In this document: positions 51,955-60,753 of the stretch, in pieces | How positions within the stretch are numbered: the first letter of the stretch is position 1 | Layout of the letters: each line of letters opens with the position of its first letter | NCBI RefSeq assembly: GCF_024464185.1 | Contig: NZ_JANHAU010000001.1 | Coordinates: 558,001-622,000, forward strand | Source of the DNA: Haloarchaeobius salinus | GTDB taxonomy: Archaea; Halobacteriota; Halobacteria; Halobacteriales; Natrialbaceae | DNA length: 64,000 nucleotides | Direction: 5' to 3' | Made by a program: the position numbers and the translations under genes | Notes under the pieces: generated by a model | The model's input: only the letters and a program-made list of their open reading frames with translations | Told to the model about the DNA's origin: nothing | Database searches by the model: none

Positions 51955-53406
51955 GTGCCGACGGCTGGAGACCGGTTGCAGCCGTCGGAGGTGTCCGCCG
52001 TCCGTTCGGTGCTCGACGAGCACGGGGTCGACTACCTGCTGTTCGAGGAGGACAGCGGCCGCGACGACGCGGTCGTCGTCGAGTTCCCGCTGCCGACGCA
52101 GGCCGTCGAGACCGTCCTCGACGACCTCCGGGAGACGACGGCGGTCGACGAGACCTACACGGTCGTCGCCAGCGCGGAGACGGTCTTCTCCGAGCACGAC
52201 GACGAACTGGAGGAACGGTTCATCACGGGGGACGAGGAGGACGACAGCATCGCGACCGAGGAGATCCGTTCGACCGCGCTCGACCTCACACCCAGCCCGG
52301 CGACGTACTCCGCGATGACGGTGCTGAGCGTACTCGTCGCGACTGCGGGGCTGTTGCTCGACTCGCCCGCCATCGTGGTCGGCTCGATGGTCATCGCCCC
52401 GCTGGTCGGCTCGGCGCTCACCGCCAGCGTCGGGACGGTGCTGCTCGACCGGGAGATGATGATCGAGGGCTTCCGGACCCAGTTGCTGGGCCTCCTGCTC
52501 GCGGTGGTCGGTGCGACGCTGTTCAGTCTCGGCCTGAAGTCGGCCGCGTTCCTCCCGCCAGCGCTCGACGTGACGACGACCCAGCAGATCTCCCAGCGCA
52601 TCTCGCCCGGGCTGCTCTCGGTCACGGTCGGCCTCTGTGCGGGCGCGGCCGGCGCGTTCGGGCTCGCGACCGGCGTCTCGGTGACGCTCGTCGGCGTGAT
52701 GGTCGCGGCGGCGCTCATCCCGGCCGCGGCAGCCGTCGGCGTGGGCATCGCGTGGGGCGTCCCGGCGGTCGCCCTCGGCGCGTTCGTCCTGCTCGTGCTG
52801 AACGTCGTCTCCATCCACGTCTCGGGGGTCGCTGTCCTCTGGTACCTGGGCTACCGGCCCGGTGACGGCCGGACGCGGGCCAGCGACTCGGGAACGCGCG
52901 ACGTGCTCGCCGACGGTGCACCGTCGATGAGCCGCGACCGGGTCCTCCCGGTGGTCGTTGTCGCGGTCGCCCTGCTCGCCGTCGTCGCCGTCTGTGGTGT
53001 GGTCGTCGCCGCACACGCCGGCTTCGAGCAGTCGGTCAACCAGGCGGTCGGCGAGACGCTCGAGGAGCCGCGCTACGAGGAGCTCGGGCTCGTCGTCGTA
53101 CGTGCCCAGTTCGACGGGCGGCCGGTCGTCAGCGTCGTCGACGAGCAGCAGGTGACCGTCGTCGTCACACGGGACGCCGACGGGCAGTATCCGGCGTTGC
53201 ACCGCACACTCGAGGCGCGTATCGAGGAACGGACCGGCAGAGAGGTCGCCGTCGTCGTCCAGTTCGTCGAGCGACAGACGGCGAGCGACCGGCGCGCTGG
53301 ACACCCTCTCCCCGGTGGGGCATCCCCGACCCACGACAAGAGCTATCGGTCCGGCGGTTCGACCGTGGCGTATGTCGGACACCCTGTCCTCCCTCCGCGA
53401 GGCTGA
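51955..53406 (+). CDS. DUF389 family membrane protein
   Basis: The product has 483 residues. A soluble N-terminal domain (about 12-75, RSVLDEHGVDYLLFEEDSGRDDAVVVEFPLPTQAVE) is followed by DUF389 membrane helices beginning TPSPATYSAMTVLSVLVATAGLLLDSPAIVVGSMVIAPLVG. A second soluble domain lies near the C-terminus. The start is uncertain: GTG 51955, TTG 51976 and GTG 51991 are all possible. The last 40 residues are unusual in composition and overlap the start of the next, broken gene. Function unknown. Confidence 0.8.
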   Translation: MPTAGDRLQPSEVSAVRSVLDEHGVDYLLFEEDSGRDDAVVVEFPLPTQAVETVLDDLRETTAVDETYTVVASAETVFSEHDDELEERFITGDEEDDSIATEEIRSTALDLTPSPATYSAMTVLSVLVATAGLLLDSPAIVVGSMVIAPLVGSALTASVGTVLLDREMMIEGFRTQLLGLLLAVVGATLFSLGLKSAAFLPPALDVTTTQQISQRISPGLLSVTVGLCAGAAGAFGLATGVSVTLVGVMVAAALIPAAAAVGVGIAWGVPAVALGAFVLLVLNVVSIHVSGVAVLWYLGYRPGDGRTRASDSGTRDVLADGAPSMSRDRVLPVVVVAVALLAVVAVCGVVVAAHAGFEQSVNQAVGETLEEPRYEELGLVVVRAQFDGRPVVSVVDEQQVTVVVTRDADGQYPALHRTLEARIEERTGREVAVVVQFVERQTASDRRAGHPLPGGASPTHDKSYRSGGSTVAYVGHPVLPPRG

Positions 53407-53622
53407 CGCCACCGCTGGCCGTGCAGCCATCGGCGCTGTCGCCGGTCGGTCGGCGCGACCGTCGCGTTCGGCACCGTCTCCGGCCCCCTCGCGATTGCCG
53501 GGGTTACGGCCGTCCTAACGCTCGTCCTCACCGCCGTCCTCGCACTCGTGCTCGAGGTCGACCTGACGGAGCCTGCGCCGAAGCTGCATTCCCGCGACCC
53601 GGGAACGAAACACACCCGCTAA
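53371..53622 (+). pseudogene. Frameshifted small membrane protein
   Basis: From ATG 53371 the frame reads MSDTLSSLREADATAGRAAIGAVAG and then turns into nonsense. In the other frame the sequence continues as GATVAFGTVSGPLAIAGVTA and a further hydrophobic stretch, ending at TAA 53620-53622. The switch falls at GGTCGGTCGG (about 53449-53460). Loss of one 4-base GGTC unit would explain it. Restored, it would be a protein of about 85 residues with two TM helices. The alternatives are a sequencing error or programmed frameshift. Confidence 0.55.
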
Positions 53623-53647
53623 GTGGGACCGTTCCCTAGCCGGAGGT

Positions 53648-54745
53648 ATGCAGTACCGCGAACTCGGTGACTCGGACGTCGAGGTGTCGGAAATCGGCTT
53701 CGGCGCGTGGGTTGTCGGCACGGACTGGTGGGGCGACCGCACGGAGGAACAGGCGGTCGAGATGCTGCAGTACGCCCACGACCAGGGCATCACCTACTTC
53801 GACACCGGTGACGTGTACGGCCACGGCCGCAGCGAGGAGCTCGTCGGCGAGGCCCTCGGCGACCGACGCGACGAGGTGACCGTCGCCACGAAGGTCGGCT
53901 ACGACTTCTACAACAACCCGCAGGCCGGCCACGGCGAACTCCCGAAAGAGATCACACCGGAGTGGATCCGCACCGCCACCGAGCGCAGTCTCGACCGCCT
54001 CGGCTTCGACCACGTCGACGTGCTCCAGCTCCACAACGCGAACGTCGACGAGGTCGACGCGGACGTGCTCGAGGTCCTCGACGAGCTCCGCGAGGAGGGC
54101 CTCGTCGACGCCGTCGGCTGGGCACTCGGCCCCTCTATCGGCTGGCTCGCCGAGGGCGACATGGCCATCGAGCAGGAGTTCGACTCGCTCCAGCTCGTCT
54201 GGAACGTGCTCGAACAGGAGGTCGGCGACCACTTCCTCGACACCATCGAGCGCACCGGTTCGTCGACGAGCCTCATCCCCCGCGTCCCGCACTCCTCCGG
54301 CCTGCTGAACGAGCAGGTCACGCCGGACACCGAGCTCGACGACGACGACCACCGCTCCTACCGGCCGGACGAGTGGTACGAGACGGGCTGGGAGAAGGTC
54401 GAGGCGCTGCGGTTCCTGGAGCGCGCCGACGAGGGAACCTCGTCGAGCTCCCGGACGTCGTCCGGGAACGCCGGCGAGCGCACGATGTCCCAGGCCAGTA
54501 TCCGGTGGCTCCTCTCGCACGACCAGGTCGCGACGGTCACGCCGACGTTCCGCACGAAGGCGGACATCGACGAGTGGGCCGCCGCGAGCGAGGTCCCGCC
54601 CCTCTCCGAGGCGGAGGTCGCGCGCGTCGCCGAGCTGTACGCCGACGACTTCGGCATCGACCGCGACGACGGGATGGACGTGCTCCGCTCGTCGGTCGGG
54701 GGCGAGGACATCGACGCGGCGAACATCGACAAGCAGGCGACGTAG
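53648..54745 (+). CDS. Aldo/keto reductase
   Basis: This 365-residue AKR barrel has DTGDVYGHGRSEELVGEAL with the catalytic Asp-Tyr, TVATKVGY with the Lys, and LQLHN in place of the usual His-containing motif. The C-terminal half carries SQASIRWLLSHDQVATVTPTFRT for NADPH binding. It contains an acidic insert and a longer C-terminus than usual. Substrate unknown; reduction of aldehydes or sugars is typical. Confidence 0.88.
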   Translation: MQYRELGDSDVEVSEIGFGAWVVGTDWWGDRTEEQAVEMLQYAHDQGITYFDTGDVYGHGRSEELVGEALGDRRDEVTVATKVGYDFYNNPQAGHGELPKEITPEWIRTATERSLDRLGFDHVDVLQLHNANVDEVDADVLEVLDELREEGLVDAVGWALGPSIGWLAEGDMAIEQEFDSLQLVWNVLEQEVGDHFLDTIERTGSSTSLIPRVPHSSGLLNEQVTPDTELDDDDHRSYRPDEWYETGWEKVEALRFLERADEGTSSSSRTSSGNAGERTMSQASIRWLLSHDQVATVTPTFRTKADIDEWAAASEVPPLSEAEVARVAELYADDFGIDRDDGMDVLRSSVGGEDIDAANIDKQAT

Positions 54746-54931
54746 CTACCGCTCGCTAATCGGTCCATTCTCCTCGAAAACGGGCGATTACCTTTCTGTG
54801 TCGGGGTGCACGCTACTCCTGCTCTCGGTTTCGACGGCCGGACACCGTCGAGCGAGAGCGTGACCGATTCGGGTCCGCACGAACCCCCTGCCGCGCAGAC
54901 TCCCCCCTCTGGCGCGGGCGGGGGGTGGTCG

Positions 54932-54971
54932 TCGTGTTCACCGCGAACACGAAACCGATACCCCTTTCTTT
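54932..54971 (+). terminator. Hairpin with T-rich tail, possible terminator for aldo/keto reductase
   Basis: TCGTGTTC (54932-54939) pairs with GAACACGA (54945-54952) across a 5-base loop, followed by ACCGATACCCCTTTCTTT. Archaeal termination depends mainly on T-rich tracts, so the call is tentative. Confidence 0.35.
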
Positions 54972-54988
54972 CCGATGGAGTGCCCCCG

Positions 54989-55012
54989 CCTGCGGGCGAA
55001 TCCCCCCGCAGG
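54989..55012. terminator. 8-bp inverted repeat after pitA, possible terminator
   Basis: CCTGCGGG-CGAATCCC-CCCGCAGG has exact 8-base arms and an 8-base loop, 45-68 bases beyond the pitA stop. No T-run follows on the pitA strand, so a role in termination or RNA stability is only possible. Confidence 0.3.
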
Positions 55013-55056
55013 ATTTCACTTCCACTCCGCAGTCCCGACGAGGGGTGGCTGGCCGG

Positions 55057-56568
55057 TCAGGCCAGGAAGACGTGGCGCGGACGGTCCGCCAGCACGTCAC
55101 GGCCCCAGTCGACGGTGTCCGAGAACGCGTCCGACCGGAAGAAGGCCATGGCGTCGTCCCGGGACTCCCAGCGCGAGGCGATGAACATGTCGTTCTCGTC
55201 CTCGCGGTTGGCGAGCAGGTCGGTGGTGATGTGGCCGTCCATGTCCGCGAGGAGGTCGCCGACGGTCTCGAACTTCTCGACGAAGTCCACGCGCTTCTCC
55301 GGCTTCGTGGTGTAGAACATCCCCATCGTCCCCCAGGTGTCGGCGTCGGCGTCGTCGCCGGCCTGCCGGACGATGCCGGGCAGGTCGGAGAGGAAGCCGC
55401 TTGCGGTGTCGGCGGCGGACTGGGTCTGCCAGATGCTCGCGACCGCCGCCGGGGCGTCGCCGTCGGACCCGTACACCGCGGTCTTCACGTGGGAGTCGTA
55501 GTGCTCGAAGTTCGAGCGCAGGCCCGCGACCTCGTCGAACAGCTCGTCGGGGTCGGCCTCGGAGTAGAGCACGACCGCGTAGACGTCCTCGCCGTGGGGC
55601 TGGCCGCCGTAGACGCCCTCCTCCTCGAGTGCGGAGCGCACGTCCGCGCCGTGGTCGGTGGCCGGACGCTCCTCCTCGTCGTGGTGGCCCCCTTCGCCGT
55701 GTGCGTCGCCGTGGTGGTGGCCGTCCTCGCCGTGACCGTGCGCGTCGCCGTGATGGTGAGCGCCCTCGTCGTGGTGGCCGCCCTCCGCGGCGGGGACGGT
55801 CTCGCCGGCCATGAACGCCGGGAGGTCGCTGGCCTCGAACCGGCGGCCGGTGTAGAACTGTCCGAACTCGGCGAACCGGGAGGTCGACGGGTCGAAGCGC
55901 ATCTCGTACAGCAGGTCCTTCACGTCGGTCATGTCGTCGGCCCAGAGGGTGACGCCCCACTCGTGGTCGTCGAGGCCGACGCTGCCCGTGATCATCTGCT
56001 GGACCTTGCCGCCGTAGTCCCGGCCGATGTCGCCGTGGCTCGCCATGTGCTCGGCGCGCTCGTCGAACGGCATGTCGTACCAGTTGTCCTCGCCCGTCCG
56101 GCGCTTGGACATCGGGTAGAAGGAGAGGTAGTCCATCTCCGGTATCTCCGGGTGGAGTCGCGACTGGATGTACTTCGCCAGCCCGGAGTCGTCGTCGACC
56201 TCGCCCTCGAAGTACTCCCGGGCGCGCTCGGTGTAGCCCGAGGCCTCCGTGACCGAGACGTACGAGCCCGTCTGCTCGGTGAAGCCCGCGAACTCCGTCG
56301 ACTCGAAGCCGCGTTCGAGCTGGTCCAGCTCGTCGAGCGTCGGACGCAGGTGCAGTACCATGAGGTCGGCCTTGTGGCCGAGGATGGTGTACACCGCCGT
56401 CCCGCCCGTCTCGGGGTCGCTGTGGGCGTCGAGGAATGCGATTCCCTCCCCGACGGCACGCTCGCGTGTCCGCTCCGGGGCGTCGCGCCACGCGTCCCAG
56501 TCCACGGTCCGGAAGTCGTGCAGTGCGTACCAGCCTTCCTCGGTCACCGGAGGTTCGCGTCGCTGCAT
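55057..56568 (-). CDS. pitA: PitA: HemQ/chlorite dismutase-like domain fused to ABM domain
   Basis: The product has 503 residues. About 1-275 is a chlorite-dismutase/HemQ fold with the heme-ligand block HMASHGDIGRDYGGKVQQ and GSVGLDDHEWGV, then MRFDPSTSRFAEFGQFYTGR. A His/Glu/Gly-rich linker (about 285-330) may bind metal. About 345-503 is a two-lobed antibiotic-biosynthesis-monooxygenase-like domain. This fusion is known from Haloferax volcanii as PitA. HemQ relatives decarboxylate coproheme; what PitA does is unsettled. Divergent from a PadR regulator. Confidence 0.9.
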   Translation of the reverse strand: MQRREPPVTEEGWYALHDFRTVDWDAWRDAPERTRERAVGEGIAFLDAHSDPETGGTAVYTILGHKADLMVLHLRPTLDELDQLERGFESTEFAGFTEQTGSYVSVTEASGYTERAREYFEGEVDDDSGLAKYIQSRLHPEIPEMDYLSFYPMSKRRTGEDNWYDMPFDERAEHMASHGDIGRDYGGKVQQMITGSVGLDDHEWGVTLWADDMTDVKDLLYEMRFDPSTSRFAEFGQFYTGRRFEASDLPAFMAGETVPAAEGGHHDEGAHHHGDAHGHGEDGHHHGDAHGEGGHHDEEERPATDHGADVRSALEEEGVYGGQPHGEDVYAVVLYSEADPDELFDEVAGLRSNFEHYDSHVKTAVYGSDGDAPAAVASIWQTQSAADTASGFLSDLPGIVRQAGDDADADTWGTMGMFYTTKPEKRVDFVEKFETVGDLLADMDGHITTDLLANREDENDMFIASRWESRDDAMAFFRSDAFSDTVDWGRDVLADRPRHVFLA

Positions 56569-56708
56569 GGCCGAGGCTTCGGAGCGGCCGGGTAAGGACG
56601 TGTTGATTCGTCCGAGGGAGGGGGCCGATGGCGGGACGCGACCGAGAAGCTGGCAAGCCATCCTCAGTATCGAAACCCTTTCACGTCCACCGCGGGTACC
56701 ACGCGATA

Positions 56709-57236
56709 ATGCGGAAAAGCGGTCCACCGAAGGGACTCATCGCCTATCTCGTGCTCGAGTTGCTCGCGGAGAAACCGCGGTACGGGTACGAGATCCTCAA
56801 GGAGATACGGGAGCTCAGCGGTGGCCACTGGGAACCATCCTACGGCTCGGTCTACCCCATCCTCTACAAGTTCGAGGACGAGGGCTGGGCCGAGCGCATC
56901 GAGCGGGAGGACGAACCGGACCGCAAGTACTTCGAACTGACCGACACGGGCTACGACGAACTCGACAGCCGCCGCGAGGACTCCGCGATGAAGGCCAAGG
57001 AGTTCGCCGACGTCATCCTCGGGTTCTACCACGTCTACGTCGCCTTCTCCTGCGACGACCGGTTCGAGGTCCCCGCCGTCGACGGCGAGTGGCGGTTCGA
57101 CGACACGTTCTCGGCGTGGATCGTCGAGCAGATGATCCGCCACCACGAGCACTACTACAGCGACGAGTTCGACCGCATCGACGCCACGCCCGAGGAGTTC
57201 TACGAGGCCCACGGAATCGACAACGACGAGGAGTAG
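56709..57236 (+). CDS. PadR family transcription regulator
   Basis: The product has 175 residues. The N-terminal winged helix reads GLIAYLVLELLAEKPRYGYEILKEIRELSGGHWEPSYGSVYPILYKFEDEGW, the PadR hallmark. A longer C-terminal helical part (about 95-175) probably dimerises. Divergent from pitA across 140 bases, so it may control that gene. The IS5-type element inserted 19 bases after its stop. Confidence 0.9.
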   Translation: MRKSGPPKGLIAYLVLELLAEKPRYGYEILKEIRELSGGHWEPSYGSVYPILYKFEDEGWAERIEREDEPDRKYFELTDTGYDELDSRREDSAMKAKEFADVILGFYHVYVAFSCDDRFEVPAVDGEWRFDDTFSAWIVEQMIRHHEHYYSDEFDRIDATPEEFYEAHGIDNDEE

Positions 57237-57254
57237 CTGGCCGTCGAATTTTAC

Positions 57255-57261
57255 CTCTATT
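57255..57261. repeat. Target-site duplication, left copy
   Basis: CTCTATT lies directly before the left inverted repeat and recurs at 58774-58780 after the right one. If the following G is counted in both places, the duplication is 8 bases, the usual size for the ISH1 type of IS5 element. Confidence 0.85.
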
Positions 57262-57280
57262 GGGCCTTGTTTAGACGCTG
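57262..57280. repeat. Left terminal inverted repeat of the IS element
   Basis: GGGCCTTGTTTAGACGCTG. It differs from the right end only at the fourth base (C versus T). A small hairpin CTGAGC-AATA-GCTCAG (57278-57293) overlaps its inner edge. Confidence 0.88.
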
Positions 57281-57338
57281 AGCAATAGCTCAGTTATTTC
57301 GCCAAAGATACCTTGGATCAGTTGCTCAGTTGAAGTTC

Positions 57339-57824
57339 CTATACCGCAACTGCGACAGCATTAAAGAGAACGAATAGGAGACCGGAACCAAGTAGGGCGC
57401 TCACGACCGTTCGTCGGGGGTGTTCATGACGGAACTTCCCAGCGAGACCATAGGGGACGCTGAGCCCAAGCGTTACCGCCAGAAACATACCGATATTTTG
57501 GATAAGCTCGACCCCGGCACCCGGATAGCCGCCGGGCGTCCCCATCGTCGCCAGAAATCCGACAAAGGTTGTAAGGGCGATACTAAGCGCCCCCCAGACG
57601 CCTAATAGGGTAACCTCCCACCAGACAACTGGTTCAGCGAATCGAACATACGCAACCAGCGAGATCACTAGCGGGAGCGCAAAGATAGCAAATAACTCGA
57701 GGTTCCCGCTCCGAAGCGGGGAACTCGGTATATTTGCGACTAAGAGAGCAATTCCGAGAACGACTAGTCCGATGAGTATACCCGATAATGTTCGGGTGTC
57801 AGGCGTTCGTGTGGAGGTAGCCAT
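57339..57824 (-). CDS. Passenger gene: four-TM membrane protein of unknown function
   Basis: The product has 161 residues with four to five hydrophobic helices (about 12-32, 43-62, 68-94, 108-130, 140-160), and WWEVTLLGVWGAL in the middle. It uses more A/T-ending codons than the surrounding genes. It lies between the left inverted repeat and the transposase, with its own AT-rich promoter (TTTATCATC on the minus strand, about 57844-57853). No family recognised. Immunity, membrane stress or selfish retention are possible roles but nothing in the sequence shows which. Confidence 0.75.
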   Translation of the reverse strand: MATSTRTPDTRTLSGILIGLVVLGIALLVANIPSSPLRSGNLELFAIFALPLVISLVAYVRFAEPVVWWEVTLLGVWGALSIALTTFVGFLATMGTPGGYPGAGVELIQNIGMFLAVTLGLSVPYGLAGKFRHEHPRRTVVSALLGSGLLFVLFNAVAVAV

Positions 57825-57875
57825 ATTGAAAAAATTACTCTAAGATGATAAATATTTTGTGTAGGATGACCGACG

Positions 57876-58709
57876 TTAGAGAGTCGGTTCAAGATTTCTC
57901 ACAGTTGCTTTCAGAACAAGTTCTCGAAACTGTTCGCAGCATGTTCGTGCCCGGAGAGTATCACCGTACTGCTGCTTGAGCCCGAAGAATACGTCCTCAA
58001 TGATTGATCGCTGGTGATAGATGTCCTCGTCCTGTCAACCGTTGTGCACCATATCAAGCGGAGAGAACTCTGGGTGTTTGATCACTGGTCGAACGTCGGC
58101 CTCCCGAAGTTGTTCACGTAGGTCATCCCAGTCATATCCTTTGTCAGCGGTAACGCTCTCTAATCGGTTGAGGTTCCGCGTGAGTACTTGCCGCCCGACT
58201 TGGGTGTCGTGAGGTTGCTTCATCGAACAGTGAATATCTAAGACAGTACTGGTTTCGCAGTCTACCAACGCTGTTGCCTTGACTGATCGGAATGTGTAGT
58301 TTGTCCCGTTTGCGTAGTGGCGGCTAGCCGAATGGCGGTCGAAGCCAGTTGCGTCGATAGCCTGCACACCTCCAACGTCGTGAAGATCAGCAGAGAGTCG
58401 AAGAAGGGTTCGCCAGACCGCTATCTTGAGCTGCTGCTTTCGTGCGCAGACAGTCGTGAAGTCCGGCAACTCGTTCGGTTTAAGATTCAGTTTTGCGACT
58501 ATTCCGTGCATCTCGTGGAGAGCATCGAGGAGCCGTCGATAGGGGAGATCGAGGTATCTGCGGAGACCGTGAATCACAACGATTACCCAGTCAGCGTAGC
58601 CACCGTCACCTTTCTTGACCGCTGGTGTAGGGTCGCCAGAGACAGCGCGTTTCGCCAGTGTTACGAGGCGATCTGTGAAGCGTGAGAGACGAGAGGGCAC
58701 ACTCCTCAA
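57876..58709 (-). pseudogene. IS5-type transposase broken by one in-frame TGA
   Basis: The full frame has 278 codons. Asp119 (QAIDATGFD) and Asp189 (TADKGYD) are the first two residues of the DDE triad. TGA at 58035-58037 replaces codon 225, most simply a CGA to TGA change. Beyond it the frame continues cleanly to TAA at 57876 and contains the signature Y231-x2-R234-x3-E238-x6-K245 with the catalytic Glu, so the shortened product cannot be active. Start is TTG 58709 or GTG 58700. Confidence 0.9.
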
Positions 58710-58754
58710 ATCTGACGCAAAGGTCAGTTAGTTCACCGGTGTGAAGCCTCCCTC

Positions 58755-58773
58755 CAGCGTCTAAACAAGACCC
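58755..58773. repeat. Right terminal inverted repeat of the IS element
   Basis: CAGCGTCTAAACAAGACCC, the inverted partner of 57262-57280 with a single mismatch. It lies just upstream of the transposase start. Confidence 0.88.
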
Positions 58774-58780
58774 CTCTATT
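58774..58780. repeat. Target-site duplication, right copy
   Basis: CTCTATT, identical to 57255-57261. Its perfect match suggests that the insertion is fairly recent. Confidence 0.85.
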
Positions 58781-58965
58781 GTAAACCGCCCGCCTGCGAC
58801 ATCGACCGATCAGCCGACAGGCGCGCGGCCCGCGAGCGTGTCGAGCGGAGGGCAGCGAGACGACGGAGGAGTCTCGCCAGGCCGCGGGTCGCACTCGTGC
58901 GAGTGGTCCACGACGGAGGGGTCGAACGTGCTGTCTACGGGACCAATCTGAGCGTCCAGAAACGA

Positions 58966-60753
58966 TCAGCCGGCCAAAAACTGCGGTCCGACCACCAGCA
59001 CGACGAAGCTGAGGAACATCGTCACGCCGATGGTCGTCGTCACCGCGCTCACGCGCCGGCGGGTCACCTCGAACGGGAGCCGCGAGAGGACGGCTTCGGT
59101 CGAGGTCCGGAGCAGATGGCCGCCGTCGAGCGGGAACGCGGGGATGCAGTTGAACGCGCCGAGCTGGACGTTGATCCAGCCGGTCCAGAACAGCGCGTTC
59201 GCGACCGCGAACAGCACGCCAGCACCGAGGAACTCGAGCGGCCCGGTGGCGACGAAGAAGTTCGATATCTCGCCGATGAAGCCCGCGAAGTTGTACGGGA
59301 AGTCGCCGCCGGGCATCACGGCCGCGATGGGGAGGACGAGCACGAACAGCACCTTCCCGACGAACGACTGGGCGAACGAGTTGAGCATCGACTGGTCGCC
59401 GCCGCCGAGGATGGCGAGGTACGCCTCGGCGGGGTAGTACTCCAGCCCCACGTCGTCGACGGTCACGCCGCTGGTGCCCTGGGCGAGCGGTGCGACGCCC
59501 AGGAAGCTGCTGCCGTCGTCCTGCGTGCCGAGCGTGACCTCGTGGACCGAGCGCTCCTCGCCGTCGTAGAGGACGACCTCGACGGTGTCACCCGGCGCTC
59601 TCGCATCGATGGCATCGCCGATGTCGCTGTAGGAGATGACTCGCGTGTCGCCGAACCGGGTGACGACGACGTTCTCACCGGCGGGTGCGCCCGCCTCGGC
59701 GAGCGGCTCGCCCTCGATGGGGCGGAGGTACGCCCCGGCGACGAACCGTCGCTCCTCGCCGTCTTCCGTCGTCACGGTCGTCTCGCCGGACGACACACGG
59801 ATGGCGTCCTCGAACTCGGCGGCGGTCGAAACGGGCGTCCCGTTCACCGCCGTTATCGTGTCCCCGGCTTCGAGATCCGCGGGGCCGTCCTCCAGTGCGC
59901 CCGTCACGAGCACGCTCCGGTTCAGCGTCACCTGCCGGTCCTCGTTCACCGTCACCGTGAGCTGGCTGGCGTTCTGCTCGTCGACGATCTCCTGAAAGTG
60001 GCTGTTGTTCTCGACGGCCGTCCCGTCGACGGCGGTGATTCTGTCGCCGCCGTCGATGCCCGCGTCGGCCGCCGCGGAGCCGGGGAGCGCGCCGCCGACG
60101 AGCGCGCCGCTGGCGACGCCGATGGAGCCCGCGACCGGCCCGAACAGCAGCGCGAACGCCACCACGGTGATTGCGAAGTTGTTCGTCACACCCGCCGCGA
60201 ACATCCGCGACTGCGCGCCGCGGTTCGCCTTCCGCCGGTCCTCCTCGTCCGGCTCGACGAAGGCCGCCACCGGCAGGATGGCGAGCAGGCCGATGCCCAT
60301 CGACTCGATGTCGATGTCCTCGACCCGGCAGAGCAGGCCGTGGCCGCCCTCGTGGACGACCAGTCCGACCAGCAGCCCGAACAGGATGCCCGGGGTGGCC
60401 CGCGGCGGCAGGAAGTCGTTCACGCCCGGGATGACGAGCACGTTGCGGGGCTGATTCACCGCGCTCGGTGCCGGCGGGTTCTGGATCGTCAGGATAGCGC
60501 CCTGGAGGAGGAACAGGAACGCACCGAACATCACGACGAGCGCGATGCCGAGGCCGACGTTGGCCCAGGCTCGCCAGAACCGCTTCGGTCCAGCCAGCCA
60601 GTTCAGGAACTTCCGCCCCCGTTTCGTGTGGACCAGCAGGATCGGTCCCTGCGTCGAGACGTACGACGGGAGGAGGTTCTCCTTCTTGGCCGCCCAGACC
60701 AGCATCCAGTAGAGGACGAAGCCGGCGATACCCAGCCACAGGGTGGAGACCAT
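58966..60753 (-). CDS. Site-2 protease (M50) with PDZ domains
   Basis: This 595-residue intramembrane zinc metalloprotease has HEGGH (134-138) as the zinc motif in a membrane helix, two PDZ-like repeats in the middle (VDGTAVENNSHF and VNGTPVSTAAEF), and NCIPAFPLDGGHLL near residue 545 supplying the third ligand Asp. N-terminal and C-terminal helices frame the extracytoplasmic PDZ region. Such enzymes cut membrane-bound regulators. A gene for a membrane-anchored HTH protein is divergent from it at 60912. Confidence 0.92.
   Translation of the reverse strand: MVSTLWLGIAGFVLYWMLVWAAKKENLLPSYVSTQGPILLVHTKRGRKFLNWLAGPKRFWRAWANVGLGIALVVMFGAFLFLLQGAILTIQNPPAPSAVNQPRNVLVIPGVNDFLPPRATPGILFGLLVGLVVHEGGHGLLCRVEDIDIESMGIGLLAILPVAAFVEPDEEDRRKANRGAQSRMFAAGVTNNFAITVVAFALLFGPVAGSIGVASGALVGGALPGSAAADAGIDGGDRITAVDGTAVENNSHFQEIVDEQNASQLTVTVNEDRQVTLNRSVLVTGALEDGPADLEAGDTITAVNGTPVSTAAEFEDAIRVSSGETTVTTEDGEERRFVAGAYLRPIEGEPLAEAGAPAGENVVVTRFGDTRVISYSDIGDAIDARAPGDTVEVVLYDGEERSVHEVTLGTQDDGSSFLGVAPLAQGTSGVTVDDVGLEYYPAEAYLAILGGGDQSMLNSFAQSFVGKVLFVLVLPIAAVMPGGDFPYNFAGFIGEISNFFVATGPLEFLGAGVLFAVANALFWTGWINVQLGAFNCIPAFPLDGGHLLRTSTEAVLSRLPFEVTRRRVSAVTTTIGVTMFLSFVVLVVGPQFLAG

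Larger units (their letters stand above)
54746..55056. other. Convergent intergenic region with two strong inverted repeats
   Basis: This 311-base gap lies between convergent genes. It has no supported gene but two hairpin-forming repeats (54932-54952 and 54989-55012) and a T-rich stretch CCCCTTTCTTT (54961-54971) between them. It most likely ends transcription from both sides. Confidence 0.5.
57262..58773. mobile_element. IS5-type insertion sequence (1512 bp) carrying a passenger gene
   Basis: Terminal inverted repeats GGGCCTTGTTTAGACGCTG (57262-57280) and the complement of 58755-58773 match at 18 of 19 positions and are flanked by the duplication CTCTATT. Inside are a four-TM passenger gene (57339-57824) and a transposase pseudogene (57876-58709), both on the minus strand. 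Flanking duplications outside the passenger show that the whole unit moved together. Ordinary elements of this kind are about 1.0-1.1 kb. The interior is clearly AT-richer than the chromosome around it. Confidence 0.9.

Noticed and set aside
54806-56595. Plus-strand open frames over pitA
   Set aside because: They are antisense to a protein with strong HemQ and ABM motifs and have no recognisable content of their own.
58035-58709. 224-residue transposase as a complete functional protein
   Set aside because: The same frame continues past the TGA with the conserved catalytic Glu signature, so the shorter product is a truncation.
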